A stretch of 64,000 bases of DNA from Argyresthia goedartella (taxonomy: Eukaryota; Arthropoda; Insecta; Lepidoptera; Argyresthiidae): NCBI GenBank assembly GCA_949825045.1, contig OX463829.1, positions 2,046,001 to 2,110,000 of the forward strand, in the 5' to 3' direction. The translations under genes were made by a program, and so were the position numbers. Positions within the stretch are counted from its first letter, which is position 1, and every line of letters starts with the position of its first letter. Below, one piece after another: positions 49,574 through 60,673 of the stretch. The notes under the pieces were generated by a model. It worked only from the letters and a program-made list of their open reading frames with translations. It searched no databases and was not told the DNA's origin.

Positions 49574-50143
49574 ATGTCTATCTGGAGACCTTTTGACGTC
49601 AAAGAAGATAAGAAACCTTTTTGGTCCAGTGCAGTCATCAAGCTTGAAGAGTTAGTGGCCAGCATTCCTCAGGAATCTACACCTGCATCGACTGATCAAG
49701 GATCTACATGGTATTGCTATTCGCCGATGCCGACAGAAGGTCCAAGATTTCAAGTGTCTCCAAACACAGCATTCAGGCCGCCTTCGCGACTTCAAGAATC
49801 AGTGTTGCCAAAAAACCAAACAACAAATAATGATTTAGACTACGAAGCCTTTCGATTTACTATGCTAGAAGCTGTAAAAATACGGAATGGTGGTTCCCTA
49901 ACCGTTTCTAATCCAAACATGCGCCGTTCATTTCCCTGTAATGAGACAATAGAATACAGTAGGAGAGCCAGGAACGCAGCAGCAGCAAAGAGAAGTCGTG
50001 ATGCTAAGAAGATGAGGGAAGATGAGCTAGCTATCAGAGCTCAGTATTTGGAAAGAGTAAATGCTGATCTGCAAGTGAAGATAAATGCTGTCAAGATGGC
50101 GAAACATAGTGGAATATGTTTTACTTGTTGGAGTCCTTATTGA
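49574..50143 (+). CDS. PAR/giant-type bZIP protein, paralog A
   Basis: 189 residues, one exon, ATG 49574 in a strong Kozak context (cccaccATG). Residues about 90-122 carry DLDYEAFRFTMLEAVKIRNG and SNPNMRR, shared almost in full with the gene at 57069. A basic region begins near 129 (RRARNAAAAKRSRDAKK), then EDELAIRAQYLERVNADLQV, a zipper of only about three heptads, then a tail with CFTC. The NNxAAKRSRD-type basic region and the DELAIRAxYLE sequence fit the PAR-bZIP group and look closest to Drosophila Giant, a gap-gene repressor in the nucleus. AATAAA near 50184 and 50203. A short zipper may mean partner choice or weak dimerisation. Confidence 0.85.
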   Translation: MSIWRPFDVKEDKKPFWSSAVIKLEELVASIPQESTPASTDQGSTWYCYSPMPTEGPRFQVSPNTAFRPPSRLQESVLPKNQTTNNDLDYEAFRFTMLEAVKIRNGGSLTVSNPNMRRSFPCNETIEYSRRARNAAAAKRSRDAKKMREDELAIRAQYLERVNADLQVKINAVKMAKHSGICFTCWSPY

Positions 50144-50330
50144 TGTGATGACTTGATCTTTGGTATGTAGGTACCAAAGTTAAAATAAATTGTATGTAAA
50201 TAAATAAAGTAACTAGGAATAGGTATTGTATTGTGTATTGTATCGTATTGTGTATTGTATCGTATTGTGTATTGTATCGTAACTGTATTGTGTATTGTAT
50301 CGTATGATATGTATGTACGTGTATACTTAG
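50144..50330 (+). repeat. TATTGTGTATTGTATCG minisatellite in the 3' flank of bZIP gene A
   Basis: Four to five imperfect 17-18 bp units from about 50225 to 50310, right after the probable polyadenylation signals. Confidence 0.8.
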
Positions 50331-51223
50331 TTGTGTAAGACTGTCGTGGTAATGAATAAAAATAGTATTAAAAAAGTAGTTTATTTTCTTATCAATCTAA
50401 TTAACTAGGAAGGTATATCGAAATCTTCGATTAAAAACGATTCTTTAGATCTCCTCGTAGTAATAACTCCATTTTCATTAGCCCTCGTCCGTATTATAGA
50501 TTGTAGATAGTTGAAGTAGAGAGGTATGCAAACTCTAGGCACATCGCTAATTAGCTACGTGCCCGTGCACATAGTATAAATAAGAGACCGTGCATGCTGC
50601 TGGCCTCCCACTAAGATACTCTGCCTACAAAAGTTTTGATATTAATCAAAAAATCTGTCATTTTTAAAAGAGAAATATATAAAAAGAAAAAGGCTGCGGT
50701 GCAGAGTATGAGTTTCTATCGCCGCTTCCTTTAGTTTGTCTTGCATTATATATATACATATATATATATCTTCCAATAACGTTCACTAAGTGTTCCTAAG
50801 AATCTATTTTTGAAATCAATATTTTGAAGTTTTAAGTTTTGTAGTTTTTATAGAAATTTACATCTAAATATTGTCAAGAATAAATCACGAAATAGACATA
50901 GAAATAACACAACCAATGCTGTCACAACTATGAATTGCCGATTATATAAAAAAGGTACTTACTTACTTACTTACTTACTTACTATGGCAACTTATGAAAA
51001 TGTAAGCGGCTAATATGAATAAGAACCAATAACAACTGGGACAGTACTAGTTAATTTAATAAGTGATTGTTCTGATGATGATAATTAATCATATTTTTCT
51101 ATAATATCTTGTAAGATACAACATTATTTTATGTATCGCTGTGTCCGAACAGGCCAATAATAAAAATGTTGATTTCATATTCTTGTTTTTATTTAGCTCT
51201 TTTAACTGAATTAATTGAAATTG
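50331..51223. other. Intergenic, nothing recognised; (ACTT)n at 50955-50983
   Basis: A TATAAATA near 50576 could be a promoter, but no frame follows. A (TA)n run is near 50745 and a LINE-like tail (tattttgaagttttaagtt) near 50820. Confidence 0.4.
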
Positions 51224-51450
51224 ACGACCGGTTTAGCCTAGCGGGTAGTGACGCTGCCTACGAAGCTGACAGTCCAGGGTTCGAATTCCGGTATGGGCAA
51301 ATATTTGTGTGATGGATGAGCATGAATATTTGTTTCTTAGTCTTCGATGTTTTTTTATGTATTTACAAAAGCATTTATCTCTATTCAATATATCGTCGTC
51401 TAGTACCCACACAAGTCTTATTGAGCTTAGTATGGGCATAGCTCGATTTG
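51224..51450 (+). mobile_element. tRNA-headed SINE (family 1 relative)
   Basis: gacgaccggtttagcctagc (box A) and gggttcgaattccgg (box B), then gcaaatatttgtgtgatgga. Diverged from the other family 1 copies. Confidence 0.7.
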
Positions 51451-52133
51451 TGTAAGTTGTCCTCTAATATTTATGGCTCGTTTTTAGCCTGCCTTTCGAT
51501 GTCGTTTGTTCGATGCGTCGATGACGGGCTTTAGATAGGGACCGTTTTGGTACCCTTCGGAACCTAACCGAATCATGGCTCTTACATTTAGACCAGGAAA
51601 ATATGCAACATTATTCTAATGACTTCTTCTCTGACTGAGTAGCCATCTACTCCTCCCACAACACATCTGCAACATCCTAACCAAAATGACGCCACAAGTG
51701 CGGTAACAAACATCATCCAAGGTTCGTTACCTACCTTCTATTGTAACCCTAATCCTTTCAACGGAAAGGTCCACCAGAAACAGCGGTACAATTTGTATCA
51801 TCTAAGCATAACCTTGATAGTACCCCCTTTGGTTCTGACGCTGAGTAGAAACTCCTTTTGTTTCTACCTATTGGTTGCAATGTCCAATATTTTCGCTTTT
51901 CAGAATAGGAAGCATTACATTTGGCGTGCTCTTTTGTTCTAGTTTGACGAACTGTTCGACGAGCTGAGCTGCTGGTTGACGACTGGGGTTGACAATGGCA
52001 GTCTAGGTAGATACTTTCTGGAAGAATTTGTACAATAGATAACAGAAAAGGTCTACATGTTATTCTAACTTATGAAACATCCATGCACCAATGCATGCAG
52101 GTAGTAATCATAATCAGAGTTTGTGTTTGCAAT
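51451..52133. other. Intergenic, no gene recognised
   Basis: Mixed sequence with a piece of the 'ggttccgtac' family near 51536-51565. Confidence 0.35.
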
Positions 52134-52370
52134 GACGACCCGAATGGCCGAGTCGGCAGTGACCCTGCCTACGAAGCCAGGGGTCCCGGGCTCGAGTCCC
52201 AGTGGGGGTAATTATTTGTTTGATGATAACGGATGTTTGTACCCTAGTCATGGTTGTTTATCTATATAAGTATGTATATCGTTGTCTAGTCAAGATACGG
52301 GGAATCCTAGTTTGGGGCTGGATCAATGTGTGTAAATAGTGTCCAAGGTATTATTATTATTATTATAATC
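52134..52370 (+). mobile_element. tRNA-headed SINE (family 1)
   Basis: gacgacccgaatggccgagt, ctcgagtcccagt (box B), body and a (tta)n tail. Confidence 0.85.
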
Positions 52371-53144
52371 ACACTTTCATTGTTCCTCGTTACGTAGGTG
52401 AAATGTGGTTTCGAAGCAATGATCATCCGTATATAGGTACCGAATTGATTAACAAGATTACTAACTATTAATAATTATATATGTATAACGAGGAAACATT
52501 CATATCGTAATACATATAGGTTTACGCCCAGTCATTCATTCAAGAAAATATTTGCCTCTGCAACCTTATTTTTTTTTATTTATTTATTTATTTAAGGTCG
52601 CTCAAACAGCTAAGGTCATTAGCGACCACTATAGGGATACAATATTAAATCAAGTCGTAGTAGTTGATAAGCTTGAGAAATTTAACAGAGCAACCTCCTC
52701 TGCAACCTTGTGTGGGAAAAGGCCCCGCATGTCGATCCGATCTGCCTGTAGGATAGAGCTAGAAAGACGCACTTGAGCACGCTATTATTACAACTAAGAC
52801 CAGACCACCACGGCGGGCGACAGCCGGACGGACAGCCGAACAAATTGCACAAAAGACGACGTCCATAGCAGATTATGTCTGGATCATCTCGGTACAGCGC
52901 ACTTGGATGGGTTACTTCCGCGACATATGTTAAGAGGATTTAGGAATGCTTTATGAAGGCAATAGCTTTAGATGCTGCCGCAGATGCTGATGATGGTTGA
53001 CATTGACAATGTTATTACTATCAGAGACAGCACGTCACTTAATATTTTTAAAAGTCTATTGCTGTATATTTTTTTGAATAATTGTATTTGTATTGATATT
53101 ATGTATTTATATACATATTGGTAAGTAGTTTATTAATTTAATTA
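52371..53144. other. Intergenic, repeats of unknown type
   Basis: A (ttta)n run near 52570-52595, followed by a stretch (ggtcgctcaaacagctaagg) resembling a LINE or SINE end. No supported gene. Confidence 0.35.
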
Positions 53145-53545
53145 TTTTCGCTACACACGTATCATAAACCCTCTTTACTGCGTCCAAAAACCGCACCAGC
53201 ATAATGTTATACTACTTGGTAAAAACTAATTTCTTATCTAAATATTGATACATTACGACTATAATGTATCAATTTTCGACAAATTATGACATTCAAATTT
53301 CGAACGCCGACGCCCGCCTGCGTGCCGCCCCTAGTTTTTCTGTGAAGTTAGTGCTACTGAACAAGCTAAACAAGTGCAGAGCAATTATCAAAGCCACCAT
53401 GCCGGTCGAACATGCGGTTCCTGAACACATTAAAGAGAGCTTATGATATGTGAGTAGATAAACTAGTGTATGTAACTGTACATAATTAGGCATTAAAACT
53501 ATGTATTAATGCCCTCCATTATGTAGCAGTCACATAAACTACTAT
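53145..53545 (+). repeat. Hairpin-bearing repeat, copy 1
   Basis: It matches 55215-55635 over about 400 bp (atcataaaccctctttactg, gacattcaaatttcgaacgcc, gaacaagctaaacaagtgc, gcttatgatatgtg). A perfect 12-bp hairpin lies at 53244-53255/53262-53273 and a second (ggcattaa/ttaatgcc) near 53494-53518. A 60-residue frame spans it but is not kept in copy 2. Confidence 0.85.
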
Positions 53546-53689
53546 TAAAAGTCTATTGGTGTATAGTTTTTAGAATAATTGTATATGTATTGATATTATG
53601 TGATTATGTACATATTGGTAAGTAGTTTAGTATTTTAATTATTTAACGTTGCAGGCACATTCATTTCTTCTGCCCTCACGCTAGGATAC

Positions 53690-53830
53690 ACCGTGTCGTG
53701 GGAACCAGAAACAGTGACGTCACATACATATAAATATCCAAGATCTGGGTTTTTTTCCCCAGCCTGACCTCTCGCATGGTTGGCAGAGCCACAACCGCGT
53801 CGAGGTCGGTCTCCTGTCCATCCTAGGTTT
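53690..53830 (-). mobile_element. SINE (family 3)
   Basis: Reverse of the body at 35860-36030 (gtgacgtcactgtttctggt, gtatcctagcg). Confidence 0.6.
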
Positions 53831-53970
53831 TCTGGAAGCAATTACTTTTTAGAGATAAGCTCCCCTTTGTACATGTTGTTTCCATTTTGATGTATCTGCT
53901 TTTGTGCAATAACAATAAAACCGGTCAAGTGCGAGTAGGACGTCGGACCCCAACACGAAGGGTTCCGTAT
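53831..53970. repeat. LINE 3' tail and 'cgaagggttccgtac' fragment
   Basis: A tail like that at 45840 (agagataagctcccctttgt) joined to accggtcaagtgcgagt ... cacgaagggttccgtat. Confidence 0.6.
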
Positions 53971-54850
53971 CATTGAAGACGGAAAAAGGTAAAACGTCAA
54001 AAAAAAACAGTCGAATTGAGAACCTCTTCCATTTTGATGTGGGTTGAAAAGTATAAAGTAAAGTAACATTTGGTATGAAGATATCTTAATTCTGGGTTGG
54101 ATTCTGTGGACATCTTCATAGATTGTCATATACTTTTTACTTCACTAATTAGACAGTTAAATTAAAATGTTATTTTACGTTCTAATTGGAGCAACATCAG
54201 GATTTACCTTACCTAGACAGAGCTACTACGAGTAAGAAGTGTCATTATACTATAACAAATACATCTATACATACAATACTAACAAAATACCGGAAGAGAT
54301 ATTAAATTTGTCGGAGAAGAAATTTAAAGGCATTGTTAATAAAACATTATGTTATAAAGCATTTATGGTAGGTATTTATTTATTCATTTATTTATTGAAT
54401 TATAGGTAAGAAATACATAACACATTCACAATCTATAAGATACTACATAATCCTCGTGGGATTGTGCGCAGCACCTTCATTCTGCGTTATACAGTAGGTA
54501 GGTATTACATTATTCAAATTAAATTAGGTATTTTACATTTGATTTATAAGTATATAACAAAATTCTTAATTTAATATGTTAGTAGGTATTAAAATATTAT
54601 TTATTATGTAGGTACATAACAGAATTTAACATAAAATAAAAAATCTTAATCTAGGCTCTAAGCAGGGTTTTAATTTTTGGTCGGTTAGGTAGGTTAGGTA
54701 TTACATAATGATATGACAAATTTCATTTCAACCGTATAATTAGAATAGGTAATAATTTATAGCTACAATTCATATGTAGTTCAGTCAATTCATTAGGTTA
54801 GATGATTGCATTAATGACCAAGAGGTGTGGAGCTCTGATTGTCCAGCGCA
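53971..54850. other. AT-rich intergenic, nothing recognised
   Basis: Many taggtaggt-type short repeats; no gene. Confidence 0.4.
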
Positions 54851-55085
54851 GCACGAGAACCACGCACGCGATTGTAACACAAGACCTATTTTTGAAAAAA
54901 AAGAAACAGAAAAGAAAAGTAGGCCGTGTTCCAGTGCACGAGTATCTTGCGCCGCTTCTTCTCCGCTGCCATAGCACTTTCCGAAGCGGTAGTAGTTTTT
55001 CTTGCTTATATTGATTCAAATGACGTTCAAAAAGTGTTCGTAAGAATCTATTTTGAATAAAAAAAATGAAGTTTGAAGTTTGAAG
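54851..55085 (+). repeat. LINE-like 3' end with TGAAGTT tail
   Basis: caaaaagtgttcgtaagaat, then ctattttgaataaaaaaaa and three copies of tgaagtt. A similar shorter end is near 50795. Confidence 0.55.
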
Positions 55086-55214
55086 TTTGCATTAGCAATA
55101 TCATTCCGACCTGATACTGAGGACTTTGAAATGAAACCGTTTGAAAAAATTCAAAAACACTTTATGCTTCTCCCTAAAACCATCTGATCAGTTGCCCGTT
55201 CGGCTTAAAAATAC

Positions 55215-55635
55215 TTTTATCTATACACCTATCATAAACCCTCTTTACTGCGTACAAAAACCGCACGTTACGATCAGCATAATGTAACTACTTAGTAAAA
55301 ACTAATTTCTTATCTAAAAAATTACACAGTATCATAATGTGTAATTTTTCTACAAATTATGACATTCAAATTTCGAACGCCGAACCCGCCTGCGTGCCGC
55401 CCCTACTTTGTTTGTGAAGTTGGTACTACTGAACAAGCTAAACAAGTGCAAAGGTGCAAAGGATTAATGCCACCATGCCGGTCGAACCTGCGGTTTCTGA
55501 ACACATCAAAGAGAGCTTATGATATGTGTGTAGATAAACTAGTGTATGTAACTGTACATAATTAGGCATTAAAACTCTCGAGTACTCTCGAGTTTTAATG
55601 CCCTCCATTATGTATCAGTCACATAACCTACTAAT
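55215..55635 (+). repeat. Hairpin-bearing repeat, copy 2
   Basis: Same family as 53145-53545, about 2.07 kb downstream, same orientation. Hairpin 1 is aaaaattacaca/tgtgtaattttt (55317-55328/55338-55349), still a perfect 12-bp stem although its sequence differs from copy 1. Hairpin 2 near 55565-55603 is longer (13-bp stem ggcattaaaactc/gagttttaatgcc). Confidence 0.85.
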
Positions 55636-56205
55636 AATGATTGAACCAGTTCGTGAGGCAGAGCACCAACCATTGCAGCCTCAGACGACGTTGGCGGCTC
55701 ACAAACAATAACAATTCATTTATATTGTCCCTGGGATACCCGCATACATCTCAAAGGGGCCTGCCTAATCCGTAAAAACAATTGAAACGCGACAATTGCA
55801 AATTGCACCCGTTACAGCGCTTGCCACAGCCATGGTCTCTTGCACAGAATAAAATAATAGCACTGACCAAACTACCCTCATCCAACTTTTGGTCTTTATT
55901 CTGTGGAACTAAGGCCGGAGAATTAAAGAGCCGGTTTTTATTTCATCATACCTTAGTACCTGTAATTTAGCTTGTGTTTCAGGGATTAAACAATTTCGAG
56001 GTTTGCAAAACTGAGGCTGTAAGTATTAGGGTCGAGTTTGCCGAAGTCTATTGATTCGGCAGCGGATTAGTGCTGGGCGGTTATGTCGTAAACAAAATTC
56101 TAGAAACTAACTGGAATAAGGTAAACTTGTAAATGTAATGCATGCTATGGAAAATACCCAACACAAACCGGGGTTTTGCATTTGGGTAGTAATATTACCT
56201 ATGAT
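55636..56205. other. Intergenic, nothing recognised
   Basis: No frame with a signature. Confidence 0.4.
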
Positions 56206-56462
56206 ATGAACTCCGTGGTCTAGTGGTTATACGCTCGCTTCTCTCTCACACTTATAGGAGATGCAGGTCGAATCTGGTACTGACCATGTACCAATGAGAT
56301 GAGTATATAATTTATCTGAAATACCTTATGGACGATCAAATGGTGGAGGAAACTTTTAATCTCCATAGTTGCGGCGATTGACTAGTCTCCCGTCACGCAA
56401 AATGGAGTATTGAATAACTACGCGGGCGCAACTGTGCCTTTGCCACCACGCCTGACACCATG
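56206..56462 (+). mobile_element. tRNA-headed SINE (family 2)
   Basis: actccgtggtctagtggtta (box A), diverged box B region, body to gcctttgccaccacgcctga. Has a small insertion in the anticodon region. Confidence 0.75.
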
Positions 56463-56879
56463 TAAAGTATATGTTATTTTACCTATAGGTATACGTCCGA
56501 TATCTTAAACGAGAAAAGTCGAGATTAAATCCCGGTCTCAGTCGAATTATTTATACCATTCTAATCATCATAATCGTGATCAGTTCTTGCTTTTTGTATA
56601 ATATCTGGGCCGAAGCAATAAGGATATCTGTTTCCCAAATCATAGCTATGTAGAATATTACCAATGCTTGCATGTTGCAATGCTCCAGTTACGCATCAAA
56701 TAATGTTGTCAATATACAAATTAGCAGTTTTTCGTCTTCAGAAATTGTAAAAAAAACAACACATTAGCTAAAACGTCTATTGTATCAATTGAGATGAACC
56801 GAATCATCATCAATTTAGCATCATCATCCTAACGACTTGTTTACTTACTTTAGAGTCTTATCGATTTCCTACACCCTTC

Positions 56880-57068
56880 CATCGACTTCGGGTGAAAGGT
56901 ACCCTTCTCTAAATCCTGGCGCTCTGATTGGTCCGCTGCAGTTACAAGCCCCGCCCACTCGATCCTAGCCGCACGAGCACGCTACAGAATCATTCCAGCG
57001 ACATTCAAGATTTGTCCTTTGAGCGCGGAAGTGCCTCCATAGTTTGTGATTATAATATTTTTTTCGAA
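56880..57068 (+). promoter_or_regulatory. Probable promoter and 5' UTR of bZIP gene B (giant-like)
   Basis: gattggtccg (CCAAT on the other strand, about 56926) and aagccccgccc (GC box, about 56947) lie 120-145 bp upstream of the ATG. The reading frame is open here but has no ATG. Confidence 0.45.
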
Positions 57069-57710
57069 ATGTCGTTGTGGACGCCTTACGAGCCAGAAAA
57101 AGCTCTTGACCTGAGCAAACAGTCAATGTTAACGAAGCAAAATTACTCTCCAGTTCGAGAATCTCCGCCAGCCATCGTGACAAGTCCAGAATGGTTATCC
57201 CCGAGTCTTTACTCGCGTTACCATCCATACTTATACCAGTCGCCGTCGCCGCCGCAGCTAGTACCAGGACTCTACGAGGTGCCAGAAGCCTCGATACCAG
57301 CAAGCCCTTCTTCTTCAGATGGCGGACGCGTTAAGAAGTTACCCAGACCGTTCAAGGCTGTCACCACAGCGTTACCAGAATGCGGGGCTGCCGTAGAACC
57401 CGACCCGAATTATGCTGCTTTCCGCGCAGCTATGCTGGAGGCAATGAGGGTGCGCAACGGAGGCTCTCTAACCACTTCGAACCCACGCATGCGTCGCACT
57501 GTCCATCGGAGTGACAACGCGGAAGACGGGGAATACCTCCAGCGCCGTGCCAGAAACAATGCGGCAGCCAAACGTAGCCGGGACTCAAGGAAGCAGAAGG
57601 AAGACGAACTGGCGATCAGGGCAGCATACTTGGAGAGAATGAATACTGAGCTGAGATCGCAGATAGCTGCTAGTAACTGGTGTAATAAGTGCCTTCAAGT
57701 TATCTGTTGA
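57069..57710 (+). CDS. gt: Giant-like PAR-type bZIP transcription factor
   Basis: 213 residues, single exon, ATG 57069. N-terminus PEKALDLSKQS has a PxDLS-like motif of the CtBP-recruiting kind seen in short-range repressors (here AxDLS, so only similar). A Pro/Ser-rich middle follows, then PNYAAFRAAMLEAMRVRNGG and SNPRMRR (about 118-150), the basic region from about 158 (RRARNNAAAKRSRDSRKQK) and EDELAIRAAYLERMNTELRS. It ends after a short zipper with CNKC and LQVIC. Best fit is Giant, a nuclear gap-gene repressor of the PAR-bZIP type; other PAR-bZIPs (Pdp1/HLF, vrille) are less like it. AATAAA near 57738. Confidence 0.8.
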   Translation: MSLWTPYEPEKALDLSKQSMLTKQNYSPVRESPPAIVTSPEWLSPSLYSRYHPYLYQSPSPPQLVPGLYEVPEASIPASPSSSDGGRVKKLPRPFKAVTTALPECGAAVEPDPNYAAFRAAMLEAMRVRNGGSLTTSNPRMRRTVHRSDNAEDGEYLQRRARNNAAAKRSRDSRKQKEDELAIRAAYLERMNTELRSQIAASNWCNKCLQVIC

Positions 57711-58160
57711 TGGGAAGTGGCTTAGTGCAGGAAGTGCAATAAACAGTTTTTGTGTAACGTGAGATATTCGCTTTGAGGCGTGTGTAATCATTTATTTTTG
57801 TTGTGTGGATTTGTAGTTAATGCGGATTCATAAACATTTACTATGTATTTTAACTGCTATTTGTACCAAAAGAAGATACCAAAAATGACGGCGATTCTTG
57901 GAATTGTAAATCTATCTTAAATGTAAGCTAGCTTGTAAGGCAATGCTCGTATATGTAGTTAATAATTACGTTCAGGTATCAACTATATGTCTTGCGTAAA
58001 TATATGTTACATCTACTTTGTTAGAGGCTGATTACTTGAAATAATATAATTATCAAAATACAAATTCGTTTCGCTTTTCTTATTTAAATTGCCCTTCACA
58101 TTTCATTAATCACAATCACAACTTTCATCGCTGCTGCATTATTATATCCTACGTTATGAT
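57711..58160. other. 3' flank of the giant-like gene; no further gene seen
   Basis: A polyadenylation signal gcaataaac lies about 25 nt after the stop; AT-rich beyond. Confidence 0.45.
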
Positions 58161-58161
58161 A

Positions 58162-58447
58162 AAATCTAATCGGCTTGTGTTAAAACGATCACCAAAAACG
58201 CACCTATTTTACTACCAATAAATTTGAAACGACCGCCAAAATTTAGTAAACGATCACCAAATTGTGTTTGGATAAATGCCTAATCTAAACCAAACTTCTT
58301 TATATGTTTTGTGTTCTTAAGTTTAAGTTTTAAGTATTTTTTGTTGTTCTTATATGTTCAACCTAACATGAAGGATAAAGGGGGCTTGGCTTCGCTGACT
58401 CCTTTACCCTTCACCTAAGCTACCGCATTATTTTGCCTCATTGAAAT
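58162..58447 (-). repeat. Unclassified interspersed repeat, copy 2
   Basis: Reverse complement of 34380-34640, with the same gcttcgct...ccctt... and acgcacctattttactacca segments. Confidence 0.65.
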
Positions 58448-58642
58448 AAACCTATGGAACAGACATCGCGAACAAATGCATGTGAAGCAAGCGCGGTAGC
58501 TCGGCGGGGGCGCGCGGGGGCGGCTAATCAGTCATAGATGCGATGTGACCGTCATAGAGGTGACACCTTGTTTATATTCTGCCCAACTTTATCTCTAAGT
58601 CAATATAAAATAATTAAATATTGTGGGAATGGTCGCATGGGT

Positions 58643-58702
58643 AGGTAAATCAAAAAGTTGCATGTAAATCAAAAAGTTGCATGTAAATAAAAAGTTGCAT
58701 GT
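58643..58702 (+). repeat. 19-bp tandem repeat, three copies
   Basis: aaatcaaaaagttgcatgt repeated three times, ending at the left TIR of the hAT element. Confidence 0.85.
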
Positions 58703-58703
58703 A

Positions 58704-60673
58704 CAGGATGTAAGAGAAAGGGGGCTACATGTCGAAACCATGCTGTATGATCGCAGAGGTCGGAGTAGGTAGATTGATTTAAGGTAGTTGACGTCAAACA
58801 TAGAGGATAATATGGATATGCCTCCAAAATACCGGAACTTCATAGTTATTGTGATATTTGTTCCGGAATTTTGAAATTAGCACGAATTTGTGTTTAAGAT
58901 GAAAAACGTATTAATAATATCAATCTACGCTGCCAGTGTTAGCTAATGGTGAAAGAAATCAGTATTTTATTTTATACAAAAATACCTTGGAATAGTTACA
59001 CCGTATTTTGTCCCTTACTGTTGTATTAGAAATGACGCTTGACAGTATGAGACAAAACTTAGACAGGGCCTTTTGTTTCTTTATCTCATGTTCCTCTATG
59101 TTCACAATGCATTGACCGCACGCAACGACCAATCAGAAGCAAGTATCCTGTATGACTCATTGGGTGTTTGTTAGAACAATGTGCGCGCGCTGTGTTCAGG
59201 GTATCTCACTCGCTTTCCTCGGTTCGTAGAGTGCGCTCCAAATTTGTGAAATTCCTGTGTTTTGTAAATAATAATCTCACCGTATCTCTACTTCAGTATT
59301 TCGTATATTTCGAATATTTACCTGAAATGAAACATGTAACATGTTTGGCGCATGCTCTTCATCGTATTTCAGAGAAGATAAGATCAGAATATAACGATGT
59401 CGATATTTTAGTAGCAAATGTTAAAAAAATATTTTTAAAAGCCCCGAACAGAGTATAGAGTTTAAAAGAAAAATATCCTGACCTACCACTGCCTCCGCAA
59501 CCAGTAATTACAAGATGGGGTACTTGGTTGGAAGCAGCATTTTACTACGCTCAACACTTCGAAGAAATAAAAGATGTTCTAAACAACTTCAACAGTACTA
59601 GTTCGATAGCCATTCGCAATGCAAAAAATATTTTAGAAAAACCAAATTTACAGGAATATTTAAAATATATCGAAGAAAATTACCGTATTGTTCAAGTAGT
59701 TCTAAAAGAGTTACAAAATCAAAAATTATCCATAGTTGATTCACTTTTAATGTTTGACCAAGTGAGAGCTACCATTAACGAGTGCAACAGTGACAATATT
59801 AAAAATAAATTAGAATATGTCATGGAACGAAATCTGGATTTATATGGATTTATTTTATAGAGAATACAGCTAAAGTATTGAAAAAAACGTAGCAAATAAT
59901 CTGATAACATATTTTAAATTTGCTCCATTGACGTCTACAGATGTTGAACGATCATTTTCCATGTATAAATGGATATGAGACGTCAAAAATAATACTTTAA
60001 AATTAGAAAATATTGAAAAAATTATGATTATTTATTTTAATTCTATTAAAGTTGAAAGCCAAAATATGTAAATTGTATCCGAGGAGGATTAAAAATAATT
60101 TATTTATGTTTTTGTTTAATTAAAAATAATTGTTCATTGAATTCAATCAATCATTCATATAATAAACGATTTTGTTAGTCTTTCTTATGTTTCTTATTTT
60201 ATTTTATTCCATAATTCCAATCCAGGAACTTTTTCCGGTACTTCCAGCACATTATGGATAAAATGGCATGTCCATATTATAATATCTTGACGCAAGTATA
60301 TAAAATCAATCTACCTACTCCGACCTATCAGGGTAACTTAATTTTTCTCGTCTCAGTACATTTCGGTTCGAGTGCTCAGTTGATTTGTTTTTTTTTAAAG
60401 AGAGTGAAAAATTATTTTTTTCTAACCAAGTAGTGAAGATTAGATTAATCAAAGGAATGAAGTGTTACAAAAAAATTAAAAGCCGTATAATAATTGTAGT
60501 ATTATATTTATGTACTCTTAAACAAAATAAGTTAAGTTAACTTTTGCCGTTTGGATAAATAATTATTTGTCTGATCAGATTTAGCTTCGTGTTTCAAGCG
60601 AATTATAGTATATTTATTTATGATAGCCCGTATCAAATGATGTCCCTAACAAGGCCCTTTTTGTTACATCCTG
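58704..60673 (+). mobile_element. Decayed hAT-like transposon with double inverted repeats
   Basis: Ends CAGGATGTAA (left) and TTACATCCTG (right), with a further purine-rich match. A second inverted pair, aggtcggagtaggtagattg, lies inside at 58757 and 60305 (reverse). A coding relic lies between. The flanking 8 bp do not match (tgcatgta against tatgagta), so the TSD is lost or the ends are wrong. Confidence 0.6.
59168..60072 (+). pseudogene. hAT-type transposase relic
   Basis: MKHVTCLAHALHRISEKIRS, PVITRWGTWLEAAFYYAQHF and a C-terminal PLTSTDVERSFSMYKW of the hAT dimerisation region. Breaks: TAG at 59456-59458 in frame, stop at 59858-59860, then shifted frames. N-terminal DNA-binding part absent. 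Confidence 0.8.

Noticed and set aside
50569..50640. TATAAATA promoter
   Set aside because: No gene or transcript evidence follows it in this window.
53264..53446. 60-residue ORF in the hairpin-bearing repeat
   Set aside because: The second copy has a frameshift in the same place, so the frame is not conserved.
56928..57068. N-terminal extension of the giant-like protein
   Set aside because: It starts at TTG and lies in the promoter-like region; the first ATG in frame is 57069.
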